Positions 33,262 through 42,020 of a DNA stretch of 64,000 nt are shown here, one piece after another. This stretch comes from Rhodobacter sp. (GTDB lineage: Bacteria > Pseudomonadota > Alphaproteobacteria > Rhodobacterales > Rhodobacteraceae), in contig JADJAB010000002.1 in NCBI GenBank assembly GCA_016704435.1, positions 372,001-436,000 of the forward strand, read 5' to 3'. Under the pieces are notes generated by a model. It was not told the origin of the DNA. It was given only the letters and a program-made list of their open reading frames with translations, and searched no databases. Made by a program: the position numbers and the translations under genes. Each line of letters begins with the position of its first letter. Within the stretch, counting starts at the first letter, position 1.

Positions 33262-34913
33262 TCAGTCGGCCGCAACCGCCTTTGCCAGCGCGGCAAGGGC
33301 GGCTTCGTGGCGTTCGGCAAGGCCGCTACGGCGCAGGGTGATCGCCGGGTAGTCTTCGCGCAGGACGGCGGCGGCCGAGAAATCCGGCTCGGCCCGCAAC
33401 AGGGCCTTCAGGACGCGGGCGGCTTTTTCGGCAGCGCCCGCTTCCAGATACAGATAGACCAGATGGCGCATCGCGGCGCGGAAGTTGGGCGCGCGGTAAT
33501 ACGCGGCCTCATAATGCGCGATGGCCGCGCTGACGTGGCCGCCACGCAACGCGGCCAGGCCTGCCAGCGCCTCCCACCAATGGCCGATGGAGGTGCGCGA
33601 GGCGATCTCGGTGCCCATGCGGGCGGCGGCAAGGGCCTCGTCGTGCCGGCCATGGCGGATGTCGGCGCCGGCTTCGGACCAGTAGCCGAAGGCGTTGAAC
33701 GGCGACAGCCGCACGGCATCGCGCGCCAGGACCGTGCCGGCCTCGGGGTTTTCATCGACCATCACCCGCGTCTGGCTGACCAGCGCCAGCACCAGCGGGT
33801 TGCCGTTCGCCTGTTCCAGCGCGCGGCGGGCGAAAGCGTCGGATTCGTCTTCCAGCCGGGCCGGGGGCCCTCGGTCCGCTCCACGAACATGATCTGGCGG
33901 ACCAGACTGCGCCAGGCGTCGATCCGGCCCAATGGTTCGATCGCTGAGGCCTCGGCCAGAAGCGCGTCGGCCGCGCGCAGCCGTTCGGCATCATAGCTGA
34001 ACATCTCGGTCACGGCGCGGGCGATCAGCGCATTGACCCGGCACAGCGGCGTGCAGAGAGGGTTTTCGGCCAGCCGCGGCATCTGCATCAGCGCGGCCTC
34101 GGCGGCCTGGAACACCATGGCGGGCACGTCGCCGCGCCGCTCGGCCACATCTTCGGGGCCGGACACGGCGATGCGCTGGCTCCACACTGTCTGGCCGGTA
34201 TTGCGCAGGACCAGACTGGCCATCATGTGAAATTCGGACCGGATTGCCGCACCTTCCAGATGCAGTTCAAGGCCCGCCGCGGGCAGGTCGTCGGGCAACG
34301 GCGCGCCGCCGCTGCCAAACACCTCGACCTCGGCGAATTCCGACGCCAGCCGGGCCACCGCCTGCGCCAGGTCCTGCGCCGCAAAGCGGCCAGCGCCGTC
34401 GGGAAGGGAGCCGAACGAGATCACAAAGGGCGGGGCGGCAGGGCTGGTGGACAGGCCGGCGGGGGCGGGCGCCGCATCCGGCCCCGCCAGACCAAGCGCC
34501 CCGGCCACGCGGGCGCGTTCTTCGCGCAGCCAGTCCAGAAAGGCCGGGTCGACAATGTCGATGCCTTCCAGAAAGTCGCGCCCCGACAGCAGCGCCTCTT
34601 GCGCCGCTGCGGGGTCGGTTTCCAGATCGGTCCCGACTTCGCCCAGCCGGACCGAGTCGCGGTCAGCCACCACCAGATCCGCCGCGGGGCCCAGCGCCTT
34701 GCGCAACTCCATCAACGCCTGGCGCAGACTGCCCGAGGCCTGTTCCGGTCCCCGGTCCGACCAGAGCTTCGACTCCAGCCAGCGGCGCGGGCGGCGGCGG
34801 TCCGGCGTCTGGCACAGCACCGCCAGGATGGCACGGGTCTTGGCGCCGCGGGGCGTGCAATCGAGCCCCGCATCGTCAAGCACCTGAAAAACGCCGACCA
34901 GGCGTATGAACAT
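33262..34913 (-). pseudogene. SARP/BTAD-type regulator with TPR tail, frameshifted
   Basis: A large regulator of about 550 residues if one base is restored. The N-terminal 100 residues form an OmpR/SARP-like winged helix (MFIRLVGVFQVLDDAGLDCT, then RAILAVLCQTP and a BTAD-like SGSLRQALMELRKAL). The middle contains a periplasmic-protein-like fold region (PFVISFGSLPDG through NTGQTVWSQRIAVSG) seen in adenylate-cyclase-type regulators. The C-terminus is TPR-like and begins IEPLGRIDAWRSLV. The frame breaks near 33858-33870 at GGGCCCCCGG: on the minus strand TEGPRPG continues as RLEDESDAF in the next frame. It is divergent from the GSH-repeat/PAP2 gene, which it may control. Confidence 0.7.
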
Positions 34914-35068
34914 TCAATCGTCCCACCACTGTTTGCGCCACCATAGCGCGCATGCCGCCGGGTTCAACATCCGTGAATTCAGCGTCAAACCCCGGGCAGG
35001 GGCAATGCGCCCGCTAGGCATCCCCGGTTTTCGGCGGCAAGGTCGGGCCATTGCACCAGGAGGTTTCG

Positions 35069-36281
35069 ATGGCGGTATTCGGGTATCACGGCTCGCACGG
35101 GTCACACGGCTCGCACGGGTCACACGGCTCGCACGGGTCACACGGCTCGCACGGGTCACACGGCTCACATGGCTCACACGGGTCGCATGGCTCGCACGGG
35201 TCGCATGGCTCGCACGGGTCGCACGGCTCGGACGGGTCGTCCTGGCTATCAACCGCGCTGGCCCTGACCGCCGAGGGGCTTATGGGATACTGGGACGGCA
35301 GCGTGCCCGACCGCGAATTCCCCGTGGCGGATGAACTGACCCGGCTGATGCGCCAGGCCGACTACCCGCGCGCCGCAGTTCTGGCGCATGAGGCGCTGCG
35401 GCTGTTCGAGGTCATCCCCAACGCCACCGGCTATTCGCTGTGCGGGGCGGACGAGATGCTGGCGTTGGAGCCGCCCGGATCGGCCAAGATCGCCGAACAG
35501 ATGGCCGAATTGCGCACGGCGATGGACCTGCGCGCCGACCGGCTGCCCGAGATCCTGGCGCAAAACAACGACCTTCTGTCGTTCTTTGCGGCCCAGCACG
35601 GGCTGGGATGGAACCGGCGGCCCTATACGATGCTGCTGATCGGGGCGATGTATGACGCCGTGGTCAGCCAGGAACAGCGGATCAAGCATTTCTGTTCGGT
35701 CACCCGGCCCTGCGATCTGTCGCCACAGCTTCAGCCGGTGATCGAGACGCCGGGCCATTCGGCCTATCCTTCCGGGCCACGCGACGGAATCCTTTGCGCT
35801 GGCGACCACGATCGCGGCGCTGCGACTGTCGGGAGGAGGAACGGCGGACACGGCGCTGGTCGATGCGGTGCTGAACCGGCTGACGCCGGCGGCCGAGGCG
35901 GCGCCAGCGGTGGACGAAACGGTCCTGTTGTTCCGCCTGGCGCAGCGGATCGCCGACAACCGGACGGTGGCGGGGGTGCATTACCCGGTGGACAGCGCGC
36001 ATGGCGGGCTGTTGGGCCTGTCGGTGGCGCTGGGGTTCGTGGCGCATTGCCTCGGCGGCGGCAAGGACTTCCCGGTGCCGGAATTCGGCGCGCGCGGCGA
36101 CGACTGGTCGGGCGATTTCACGCTGTCGAAATGGGTGGCGGCGCTGGGGGTCGGAACCTCGACCGGCTGGCGTCAGGGCAGCGCCAGGGTGGCCGAGGCC
36201 AGGGCTTGGAGCCTGCTGCCGCAGTTGTGGCGCGCGGCGGTGAAGGAATGGGGTCCGGGACCGGAGGTGCCGGTGGCCTGA
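35069..36281 (+). pseudogene. PAP2/vanadium-haloperoxidase-like protein with N-terminal (Gly-Ser-His)n array, frameshifted
   Basis: About 403 residues after removal of one inserted base. After MAVFGYH come fifteen GSH triplets and a GSD, then a helical region and a PAP2 active site: KHFCSVTRP (the KX6RP motif, Lys206-Pro214), PSG at 234-236 (expected PSGH) and NRTVAGVHYPVD (RX5HX3D). These are the three phosphate/vanadate-binding motifs of acid phosphatases and vanadium haloperoxidases. The break is at TCCGGGCCACGCG (about 35777), where one fewer C gives PSGHATESFALATT in frame. There is no signal peptide or obvious membrane anchor. The role of the His-rich array, possibly metal binding, is unknown. 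A ribosome-binding site (AGGAGG) precedes the ATG. Confidence 0.75.
35090..35233 (+). repeat. sixteen-copy 9-base coding minisatellite (Gly-Ser-His)
   Basis: Sixteen tandem 9-base units, each encoding Gly-Ser-His except the last (Gly-Ser-Asp). The first eight alternate exactly GGCTCGCAC and GGGTCACAC, giving an 18-base higher-order period; later units vary at third positions (CAT, TCG). The first half therefore looks recently duplicated, and copy number is likely to vary between strains or be mis-assembled. Confidence 0.95.
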
Positions 36282-36297
36282 GCCGGCTGTCGGCGGC

Positions 36298-38424
36298 TCA
36301 GGCCGGGATCAGCGTGCCATGCCCCAGCCTCGGGTCGGGCTCTGCCGCCCAGCCACCCGTGCCGATCAGGGCCGCGCGTTCAGCCAGGAGGCTGCGATCG
36401 GCTGGCGCGGTGTCTCGGAAGAACGCCACCAGCCGCCGCGCCACTGCGGGCGCCGCCATCGAGGTGCCCGACAGCCGCACAGAGGTGCCTGACAGCGTTC
36501 CCGCGGCGCGAATGCCGCCGGTCGCGCCGCCGCGCTCTCCGGCCGCGCTGATCGTCGGCCCGATCGATTCTCCCGCACGCGCCAGATGCACCGCACCTTC
36601 GGCCGAAAAGGCCGAAGCGCGCCAACTGCCCGGACCCGCCCTGCCCCGCCGAAGCGATCCGACAAGGTAGATCTCGTCGCGGCCGCCGCCCGCAAAGGAC
36701 ACCGCCGAGCCTTCGCGCGTCACCGGCCCCTGCCCCGGCAGCGTATAGTCGCGCGCGTCGCTTTCCCAGGCCCAGCCTTCGGGATGGTCGAGCCAGCTTT
36801 GCCGGCCAAGCGGGGCGTGGCCAAAGGGCGTGTCGTCGCGCTGGACGCGGGCGATGACGCGGACGGGTTCGTTCTGCGCCGTCAACAGCGTGACCTTCCA
36901 CAGGCCGGGCGCGGCACGGGCGGCGCCCGGCGCGGCGCGCGTCGGCGCCAGCGACAAATGGCACAGGGCTTGGCCGCCTTCGGGCAGGAAGGCCACAGCC
37001 GCGATTGGGCCACGCCCCGGATCGGCCAGCCACCAGCCGTTTGCCGCCGCAGCCCACGGTGCCAAAAGCGCGGGCAGGCCGGACCCGGGCGGCGGGGTCA
37101 GGCGCAGCGACAGGCCATGGGTCAGCGCCCTGTCCACCCGCAGCTCCAGAAAACTGGAGGTCCCGTCATCGGGCAGCACGCGCCAGTCCAGCACCACAGG
37201 CCGCTGGATCCGCGCCTCGGCCCGCGCCACCAGCCGCGACAGGCGCGCATTGCCATAGGCGCCGGTAATCCGCACCTCGGCCCCCGGCGCCATGCGGCGA
37301 TGGCGGCCGATCTCGTATCCCAGCCAGTCGGCCAGAAATTCCGTCGCATCGCCGGGCCCGGCCAGCGAGCCGATCGACAGGTTCAGCACCACCGGCGGCA
37401 CATTCGCGCCGTCCGACAGCCGCAGCACCTCGGCCAACAGCCAGCGCAGTCCCTGCACCAGATGCGCCTCCATCCGCCGCCCCGCCGTTTCGCGGATCGA
37501 CGCGGGCGGAAGCTGGACGGCCAGGATGGGTGTCGCTGCCATCGGATCAGCAAAGCCCGCGCCGCAAGCGATATCAAGGACATGGGTGCCGTGACCGACG
37601 CGCCGGCCGGTGGCCGCCGTGGCAGGTGGGGGGTAGAGCGCGCGGTTCACCTGAGCGTAGATCTCGGCCTCGGGCAGACCAGTGGAAAGCTGGGCATCGA
37701 TCTCGTCCCCGGTCAGGACGCGCCCCAGCCGGATGTCGCCCCATGGCCCCACCAGACCCTGCGCGCGGCGTTCGTCGGCCTGCAGCCAGACGCCCAGAAA
37801 GCGGCTCTTCCGGGGCGACTTGCGAAAGCGGGCGTTCAGAAAGCCGATGCCTTCGTCGATGATCGCCATGACCGGCTGATCAGCCGAAAGCGAGCCCGGC
37901 AGGCTGGACAGGTCCAGCGCCGGGGCCGGGGCGGGCGCGGACTCGGCGGGGATGAAGCCCGGACCGACGCCCAGGATCTGCCAGAACGGCGGCGGCGCGG
38001 CCAGCAGGGATCGCGGCGCATAGGCGACGAATCGCACCTCATGCGGCCAGCCGGTCCCGGCGTGCAACCGCTCGGTCTCCAGCAGGTCGCGTTCGTGGCG
38101 GGCGAATTCTGCATCCGGCAGCGCCAGCGTGGCAGCAATGGCACCGGCCAGATCCATCGGGTTGCCTGCCGGTGCGGTCAACCGACCAAGGACGGGAACC
38201 AGACGCGGCGGCCCCCCCGCCGCCTCTTCGACCGCCGCCTCCCAGGCCGCATAGCCGCCTCGGTCCAGCCCCTCGGGCACCTCTTGCCATGCCGATGCCA
38301 AGTCCTGCCCAGCCATGTCCTGCCCCCGCAAATACCTGCCGCGAATGCCTGCCGCGAATGCGGTCAGACTGGCACAGGCCAAGGCGGCTGGCGCGGCGAA
38401 AATATCCTGCGGATCGGCTTTCAC
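36298..38424 (-). CDS. subtilisin-like (S8) serine peptidase without signal peptide
   Basis: A 708-residue S8 peptidase. The catalytic triad is visible: Asp in VMAIIDEGIGFLN, His in VGHGTHVLDIA and Ser in LSGTSMAAPAVAR near the C-terminus. Between His and Ser lies a large insertion of about 300 residues with Trp/Pro-rich beta segments, and an N-terminal region of about 180 residues precedes the Asp. No signal peptide or propeptide is evident, so it may be cytoplasmic or leave by another route. It starts with a GTG 18 bases after ubiG and converges on the GSH-repeat PAP2 gene, only 16 bases apart. The pairing with that gene is notable but unproven. Confidence 0.85.
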   Translation of the reverse strand: MKADPQDIFAAPAALACASLTAFAAGIRGRYLRGQDMAGQDLASAWQEVPEGLDRGGYAAWEAAVEEAAGGPPRLVPVLGRLTAPAGNPMDLAGAIAATLALPDAEFARHERDLLETERLHAGTGWPHEVRFVAYAPRSLLAAPPPFWQILGVGPGFIPAESAPAPAPALDLSSLPGSLSADQPVMAIIDEGIGFLNARFRKSPRKSRFLGVWLQADERRAQGLVGPWGDIRLGRVLTGDEIDAQLSTGLPEAEIYAQVNRALYPPPATAATGRRVGHGTHVLDIACGAGFADPMAATPILAVQLPPASIRETAGRRMEAHLVQGLRWLLAEVLRLSDGANVPPVVLNLSIGSLAGPGDATEFLADWLGYEIGRHRRMAPGAEVRITGAYGNARLSRLVARAEARIQRPVVLDWRVLPDDGTSSFLELRVDRALTHGLSLRLTPPPGSGLPALLAPWAAAANGWWLADPGRGPIAAVAFLPEGGQALCHLSLAPTRAAPGAARAAPGLWKVTLLTAQNEPVRVIARVQRDDTPFGHAPLGRQSWLDHPEGWAWESDARDYTLPGQGPVTREGSAVSFAGGGRDEIYLVGSLRRGRAGPGSWRASAFSAEGAVHLARAGESIGPTISAAGERGGATGGIRAAGTLSGTSVRLSGTSMAAPAVARRLVAFFRDTAPADRSLLAERAALIGTGGWAAEPDPRLGHGTLIPA

Positions 38425-38442
38425 GCCGATTTCACGGCGCCC

Positions 38443-39177
38443 TCAGCGGCGGATCGAGGTGGTGACGTAGTTCACTGAAAGGTCTCGGTCCGACAAGCTC
38501 CACGTCCAGGCGAGGGGGTTGAACACCATGCCCTTGCGGTCGACCGGGTCCAGCCCGGCGCGGCGGATCAGGTCATACAGCTCTTCGGGCGTGATGAACT
38601 TCTGCCAGACATGCGTGCCCTTCGGCAGCCAGCGCAGCACCCATTCGGCGCCGACGATGGCCATGGCAAAGCTTTTCGCGTTGCGGTTGAGGGTCGAGCA
38701 GACCATCAGCCCGCCGGGTTTCAGAAGATCACGGCAGGCCGTCAGATAGGCCAGCGGGTCGGCGACATGTTCCACCACCTCCATGTTCAGCACGACATCG
38801 AAGGCCTCGCCCGCTGCCGCCAGCGCCTCGGCCGTGGTGTGGCGATAGTCGATGGTCAGGCCGGATTGCTCGGCATGCAGCCGCGCGACGGGGAGGTTGC
38901 GCTCGGCCGCGTCAGCCCCCACAACCTCGGCCCCCAGCCGCGCCATCGGTTCGCTGAGAAGCCCGCCGCCGCAACCGATATCCAGCAGGCGCAGGCCCCT
39001 GAAAGGCTGCGGCGCGGTCAGGTCGCGGTCGAATTCGGCAGCGATCTGCGCGGTGATATAGGACAGCCGGCAGGGGTTCATCTGGTGCAGCGGGCGGAAC
39101 TTGCCGTTCGGGTCCCACCACTCGGCGGCCATGGCTTCGAACTTCGCCACTTCGGCGGGGTCTACGGTGGTTTCCAT
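38443..39177 (-). CDS. ubiG: ubiquinone biosynthesis O-methyltransferase
   Basis: A SAM-dependent methyltransferase of 244 residues that performs both O-methylations of ubiquinone synthesis. METTVDPAEVAKFEAMAAEW is the UbiG N-terminus. The SAM-binding motif is LLDIGCGGGLLSEPMARLGA, and post-motif segments FDVVLNMEVVEHVADP and GGLMVCSTLNRNAKSF also match. The ATG at 39177 removes a six-residue extension. It is divergent from the proline iminopeptidase gene, with 76 bases between starts. Confidence 0.95.
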   Translation of the reverse strand: METTVDPAEVAKFEAMAAEWWDPNGKFRPLHQMNPCRLSYITAQIAAEFDRDLTAPQPFRGLRLLDIGCGGGLLSEPMARLGAEVVGADAAERNLPVARLHAEQSGLTIDYRHTTAEALAAAGEAFDVVLNMEVVEHVADPLAYLTACRDLLKPGGLMVCSTLNRNAKSFAMAIVGAEWVLRWLPKGTHVWQKFITPEELYDLIRRAGLDPVDRKGMVFNPLAWTWSLSDRDLSVNYVTTSIRR

Positions 39178-39253
39178 GGCATCTCCTTCCGGCATCAGGC
39201 GGGGTGGCCGATTGCGCTTAGACTCGTGCCCCGCCCGCGTTATATAGGGGGAG

Positions 39254-40231
39254 ATGGACCAGAGATCAGGCCAAAAGCGCGCAGCCGAATACCTTTACTC
39301 GCCGATCGACCCGTTTGATCAGCGCGTGATCGACATGGGCGATGGCCATCGGGTCTACGTCGAGCAATGCGGCAACCCCGAAGGCCAGCCGGTCCTGGTG
39401 CTGCATGGCGGCCCCGGAGGCGGCTGTTCGCCCGCGATGCGGCGCTATTTCGACCCCGCGCATTACCGGATCGTGCTGTTCGACCAGCGCGGCTGCGGAC
39501 GGTCGCGGCCGCATGCCTCGGTGCAGGGCAACACGACCTGGCACCTGGTCTCGGACATCGAGGCGATTCGCAAGGCGCTGGGGATCGAGCGGCTGATCGC
39601 CTTTGGCGGCAGCTGGGGCGCGACGCTGGCGCTGATCTACGCGCTTTCGCACCCCGAGCGGGTGTCGCGGCTGGTGTTGCGCGGCGTCTTCCTGATGACG
39701 CAGGCCGAGTTGCGGTGGTTCTACGGTGGCGGCGCGGGCACGTTCTTTCCCGACCTCTGGCAGCGTTTTACCGCACCCGTGCCCGAGGCCGAGCGGGGTG
39801 ACCTGATCGCGGCTTACAACCGGCGCCTGTTCTCCGGCAATCTGGTCGAGGAAACGCGGTTCGGCCGGGCCTGGGCGCAGTGGGAGAATGCGCTGGCCTC
39901 GATCCAGAACGAGGGCGCGCTGGGGGAAAGCCCGGCGGAATATGCCCGCGCATTTTCGCGGCTGGAGAACCATTATTTCGTGAACGGCGGCTTTCTGGAA
40001 AGCGATGGCTGGATCCTGCGCGAACGCCACCGGATCGCGCATATTCCGGCGGTGATCGTGCAGGGGCGCTATGACATGGTCTGCCCGCCGCAATCGGCCT
40101 GGGACCTGTCGCAGGGCTGGGCGGCGTGCCAGTTGCAGATGGTCGGCATGGCCGGTCATGCGCTGTCGGAACCCGGCATCAGCGAGGCGCTGGTGCGCGT
40201 GATGAACGGGCTGCGGGTGGCGCAAGGCTAG
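39254..40231 (+). CDS. pip: proline iminopeptidase
   Basis: Alpha/beta-hydrolase of 325 residues (peptidase family S33) that removes N-terminal proline from peptides. Diagnostic blocks are YVEQCGNPEGQPVLVLHGGP with the oxyanion-hole GGPGGG, FDQRGCGRSRPHA, the nucleophile elbow GGSWGATLAL, and the C-terminal acid and His regions VIVQGRYDMVCPP and GMAGHALSEPG. The length is normal for bacterial Pip. It converges on the CoA-transferase gene. Confidence 0.94.
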   Translation: MDQRSGQKRAAEYLYSPIDPFDQRVIDMGDGHRVYVEQCGNPEGQPVLVLHGGPGGGCSPAMRRYFDPAHYRIVLFDQRGCGRSRPHASVQGNTTWHLVSDIEAIRKALGIERLIAFGGSWGATLALIYALSHPERVSRLVLRGVFLMTQAELRWFYGGGAGTFFPDLWQRFTAPVPEAERGDLIAAYNRRLFSGNLVEETRFGRAWAQWENALASIQNEGALGESPAEYARAFSRLENHYFVNGGFLESDGWILRERHRIAHIPAVIVQGRYDMVCPPQSAWDLSQGWAACQLQMVGMAGHALSEPGISEALVRVMNGLRVAQG

Positions 40232-40240
40232 TGCGGCCTT

Positions 40241-41374
40241 TCAGCCCTTGCCCAGCACCTGGTTCTGATGCTCGCCCAGTTTCGGCGCCGGACGGTCAAG
40301 ACAGAGGTCCGCTCCGGAAAACGTCATCGGGCTGCGCACGCCGGGAATGTCCTGCGGAGCAATGCGCATCCCGCGCGCCACCACCTGCGGGTCGGCAAAG
40401 ACGCCTTCCAGATCGTTGATCGGGCCGGCTGGCACGCCCGCCCCTTCGCAGGCTTCCAGCAGTTCGGCCATTTTCCAGCCTTTCGTCGCCGCCGTGATCC
40501 GCGCCGTCATTTCGGCCCGGTGGGCGATGCGGTCGGCGTTGGTCAGGAATTCGGGCGCCTCGGCCATGTCGTCCAGCCCCAGGATGGCGCAAAGCCTGCG
40601 ATACTGGCTGTCGTTGCCGGTGGCGAGGATGATCCAGCCATCGGCGCAATCGAACACCGCATAGGGCGCAAGATTCGGATGCGCGTTGCCCATCTTTTGC
40701 GGCGCAACGCCGGTGGCCAGGTAGTTCAGCGCCTGGTTGGCCATGACGCTGGTCGCCACATCCATCAGCGCCATGTCGATGTGCTGGCCTTCGCCGGTGC
40801 GTCCGCGCTGGATGATCGCAGCCAGAATGGCGGTCGAGGCATAGACGCCGGTGAACACGTCGGTCACCGCCACGCCCACCTTCTGCGGCTGGCCATCCGG
40901 CTCGCCGGTCACGCTCATCAACCCGGCCATGCCCTGGATGATGAAGTCGTAGCCCGCGCGGTGGGCATAGGGGCCATCCTGGCCGAAACCGGTGATCGAG
41001 CAATAGATCAGCCGGGGGTTCACCGCCTTCAGGCTGGCATAGTCCAGCCCGTATTTCGCCAGCCCGCCGACCTTGAAATTCTCGATCACCACATCGGCAC
41101 CGGCGACCAGACGGCGGACGGTTTCCTGCCCTTCCGCCGTGCGGAAATCGCAGGTGATGCCTTTCTTGCCACGATTGCAGCTGTGGAAATAGGCGGCCGA
41201 GCGGTCAGTACCGTTGTCGATGAAGGGCGGGCCCCAGCGGCGGGTATCGTCACCTTCGGGTGCCTCGACCTTGATCACTTCGGCGCCCAGATCGGCCAGG
41301 GTCTGCCCGGCCCAGGGCCCGGCCAGGATGCGCGCCAGTTCGATGACGCGAATGCCCTCCAGCGGCGCGGTCAT
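40241..41374 (-). CDS. CaiB/BaiF-family CoA transferase
   Basis: Class III CoA transferase of 377 residues. MTAPLEGIRVIELARILAGP and LADLGAEVIKVEAPEGDDTR are the N-terminal family blocks. The catalytic Asp is expected in GVAVTDVFTGVYAS, and NVGGLAKYG-type and RLIYCSITGFGQDGPYAHRA blocks complete the fold. These enzymes move CoA between carboxylic acids (formyl-CoA, carnitine, succinyl-CoA:mesaconate and others). The specific acids are not deducible here, and no acyl-CoA dehydrogenase or enoyl-CoA hydratase is adjacent. Confidence 0.9.
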   Translation of the reverse strand: MTAPLEGIRVIELARILAGPWAGQTLADLGAEVIKVEAPEGDDTRRWGPPFIDNGTDRSAAYFHSCNRGKKGITCDFRTAEGQETVRRLVAGADVVIENFKVGGLAKYGLDYASLKAVNPRLIYCSITGFGQDGPYAHRAGYDFIIQGMAGLMSVTGEPDGQPQKVGVAVTDVFTGVYASTAILAAIIQRGRTGEGQHIDMALMDVATSVMANQALNYLATGVAPQKMGNAHPNLAPYAVFDCADGWIILATGNDSQYRRLCAILGLDDMAEAPEFLTNADRIAHRAEMTARITAATKGWKMAELLEACEGAGVPAGPINDLEGVFADPQVVARGMRIAPQDIPGVRSPMTFSGADLCLDRPAPKLGEHQNQVLGKG

Positions 41375-41378
41375 GGGT

Positions 41379-42020
41379 TCAGCCCGCCAAGGCGGCGTCG
41401 ACCAGCGCCTTGAGGTCCTCGTAGGACATGTTCGGATGCTTTTCGCCGTTGATGAACAGCGTCGGCGTCCCTTCGACCTCGTCGGCCTTCATGTTCTCCT
41501 CGAACCGCTTCACCAGCGCGCCGGCCATGTCGGCATCGTTCATGCAGGCGTCCAGCTGCTCGGTCGTCATGCCGGCGGAAAGGCCGATCTTGCGGATGTT
41601 GTCCACGGCGACCAGCGGATCTTCTGTCCCGGCCCATTCGGACTGCGTCGAGAACAGGATGTCGGCGACCGGGAAATACTTCAGCTCGCCGCCGCAGCGC
41701 GCCATCATCGCGGCCCAGAGGCCGTAGCGGTCGAAATAGACCTCGCGCAGGGTGAAGTGGACCTTGCCGGTGTCGATGTAGTCACGCTTCAAGGGCTTGA
41801 AGACATCTTCGGTGAAATGCGCGCAATGCGGGCAGGTGAAGCTGGCGTACTCGACGATCCTGACCGGTGCATCGGGGCTGCCGATCGAGAAATCCTTCAC
41901 TTCCGGCCCGGCGACCGCTTCGGTCGCGGTCTCCGTCGTGGTCGTTTCCTGCCCCAGCGCGGGCGATGCAGCCATCGCGGCGGCAAGGGCGATCATCGCC
42001 CGGCGGTTCATCTTCATCAT
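41379..42020 (-). CDS. DsbA-family periplasmic thiol-disulfide protein
   Basis: A 213-residue DsbA-like thioredoxin-fold protein with signal peptide MMKMNRRAMIALAAAMAASP. The active site YASFTCPHCAHF (CPHC) is that of oxidising DsbA proteins. The helical insertion and the cis-Pro segment EVEGTPTLFINGEKHP are present. It probably introduces disulfides in the periplasm. It overlaps the DUF721 gene by four bases (ATGA), and with mutY this is a conserved alphaproteobacterial arrangement. Confidence 0.92.
   Translation of the reverse strand: MMKMNRRAMIALAAAMAASPALGQETTTTETATEAVAGPEVKDFSIGSPDAPVRIVEYASFTCPHCAHFTEDVFKPLKRDYIDTGKVHFTLREVYFDRYGLWAAMMARCGGELKYFPVADILFSTQSEWAGTEDPLVAVDNIRKIGLSAGMTTEQLDACMNDADMAGALVKRFEENMKADEVEGTPTLFINGEKHPNMSYEDLKALVDAALAG

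Noticed and set aside
35090..35233. CRISPR-like regular repeat
   Set aside because: Units are 9 bases, contiguous without spacers and in frame with coding sequence, so this is a coding minisatellite.
35069..36281. HxsA-type His-Xaa-Ser peptide precursor
   Set aside because: The repeat pattern fits, but the array is at the N-terminus of a PAP2 protein and there are no radical SAM HxsB/HxsC or HxsD genes in the window. It is kept only as a possibility in the findings.
36586..38478. Long plus-strand frame opposite the subtilase
   Set aside because: The minus-strand frame has an intact Asp/His/Ser triad; the opposite frame is low-complexity.
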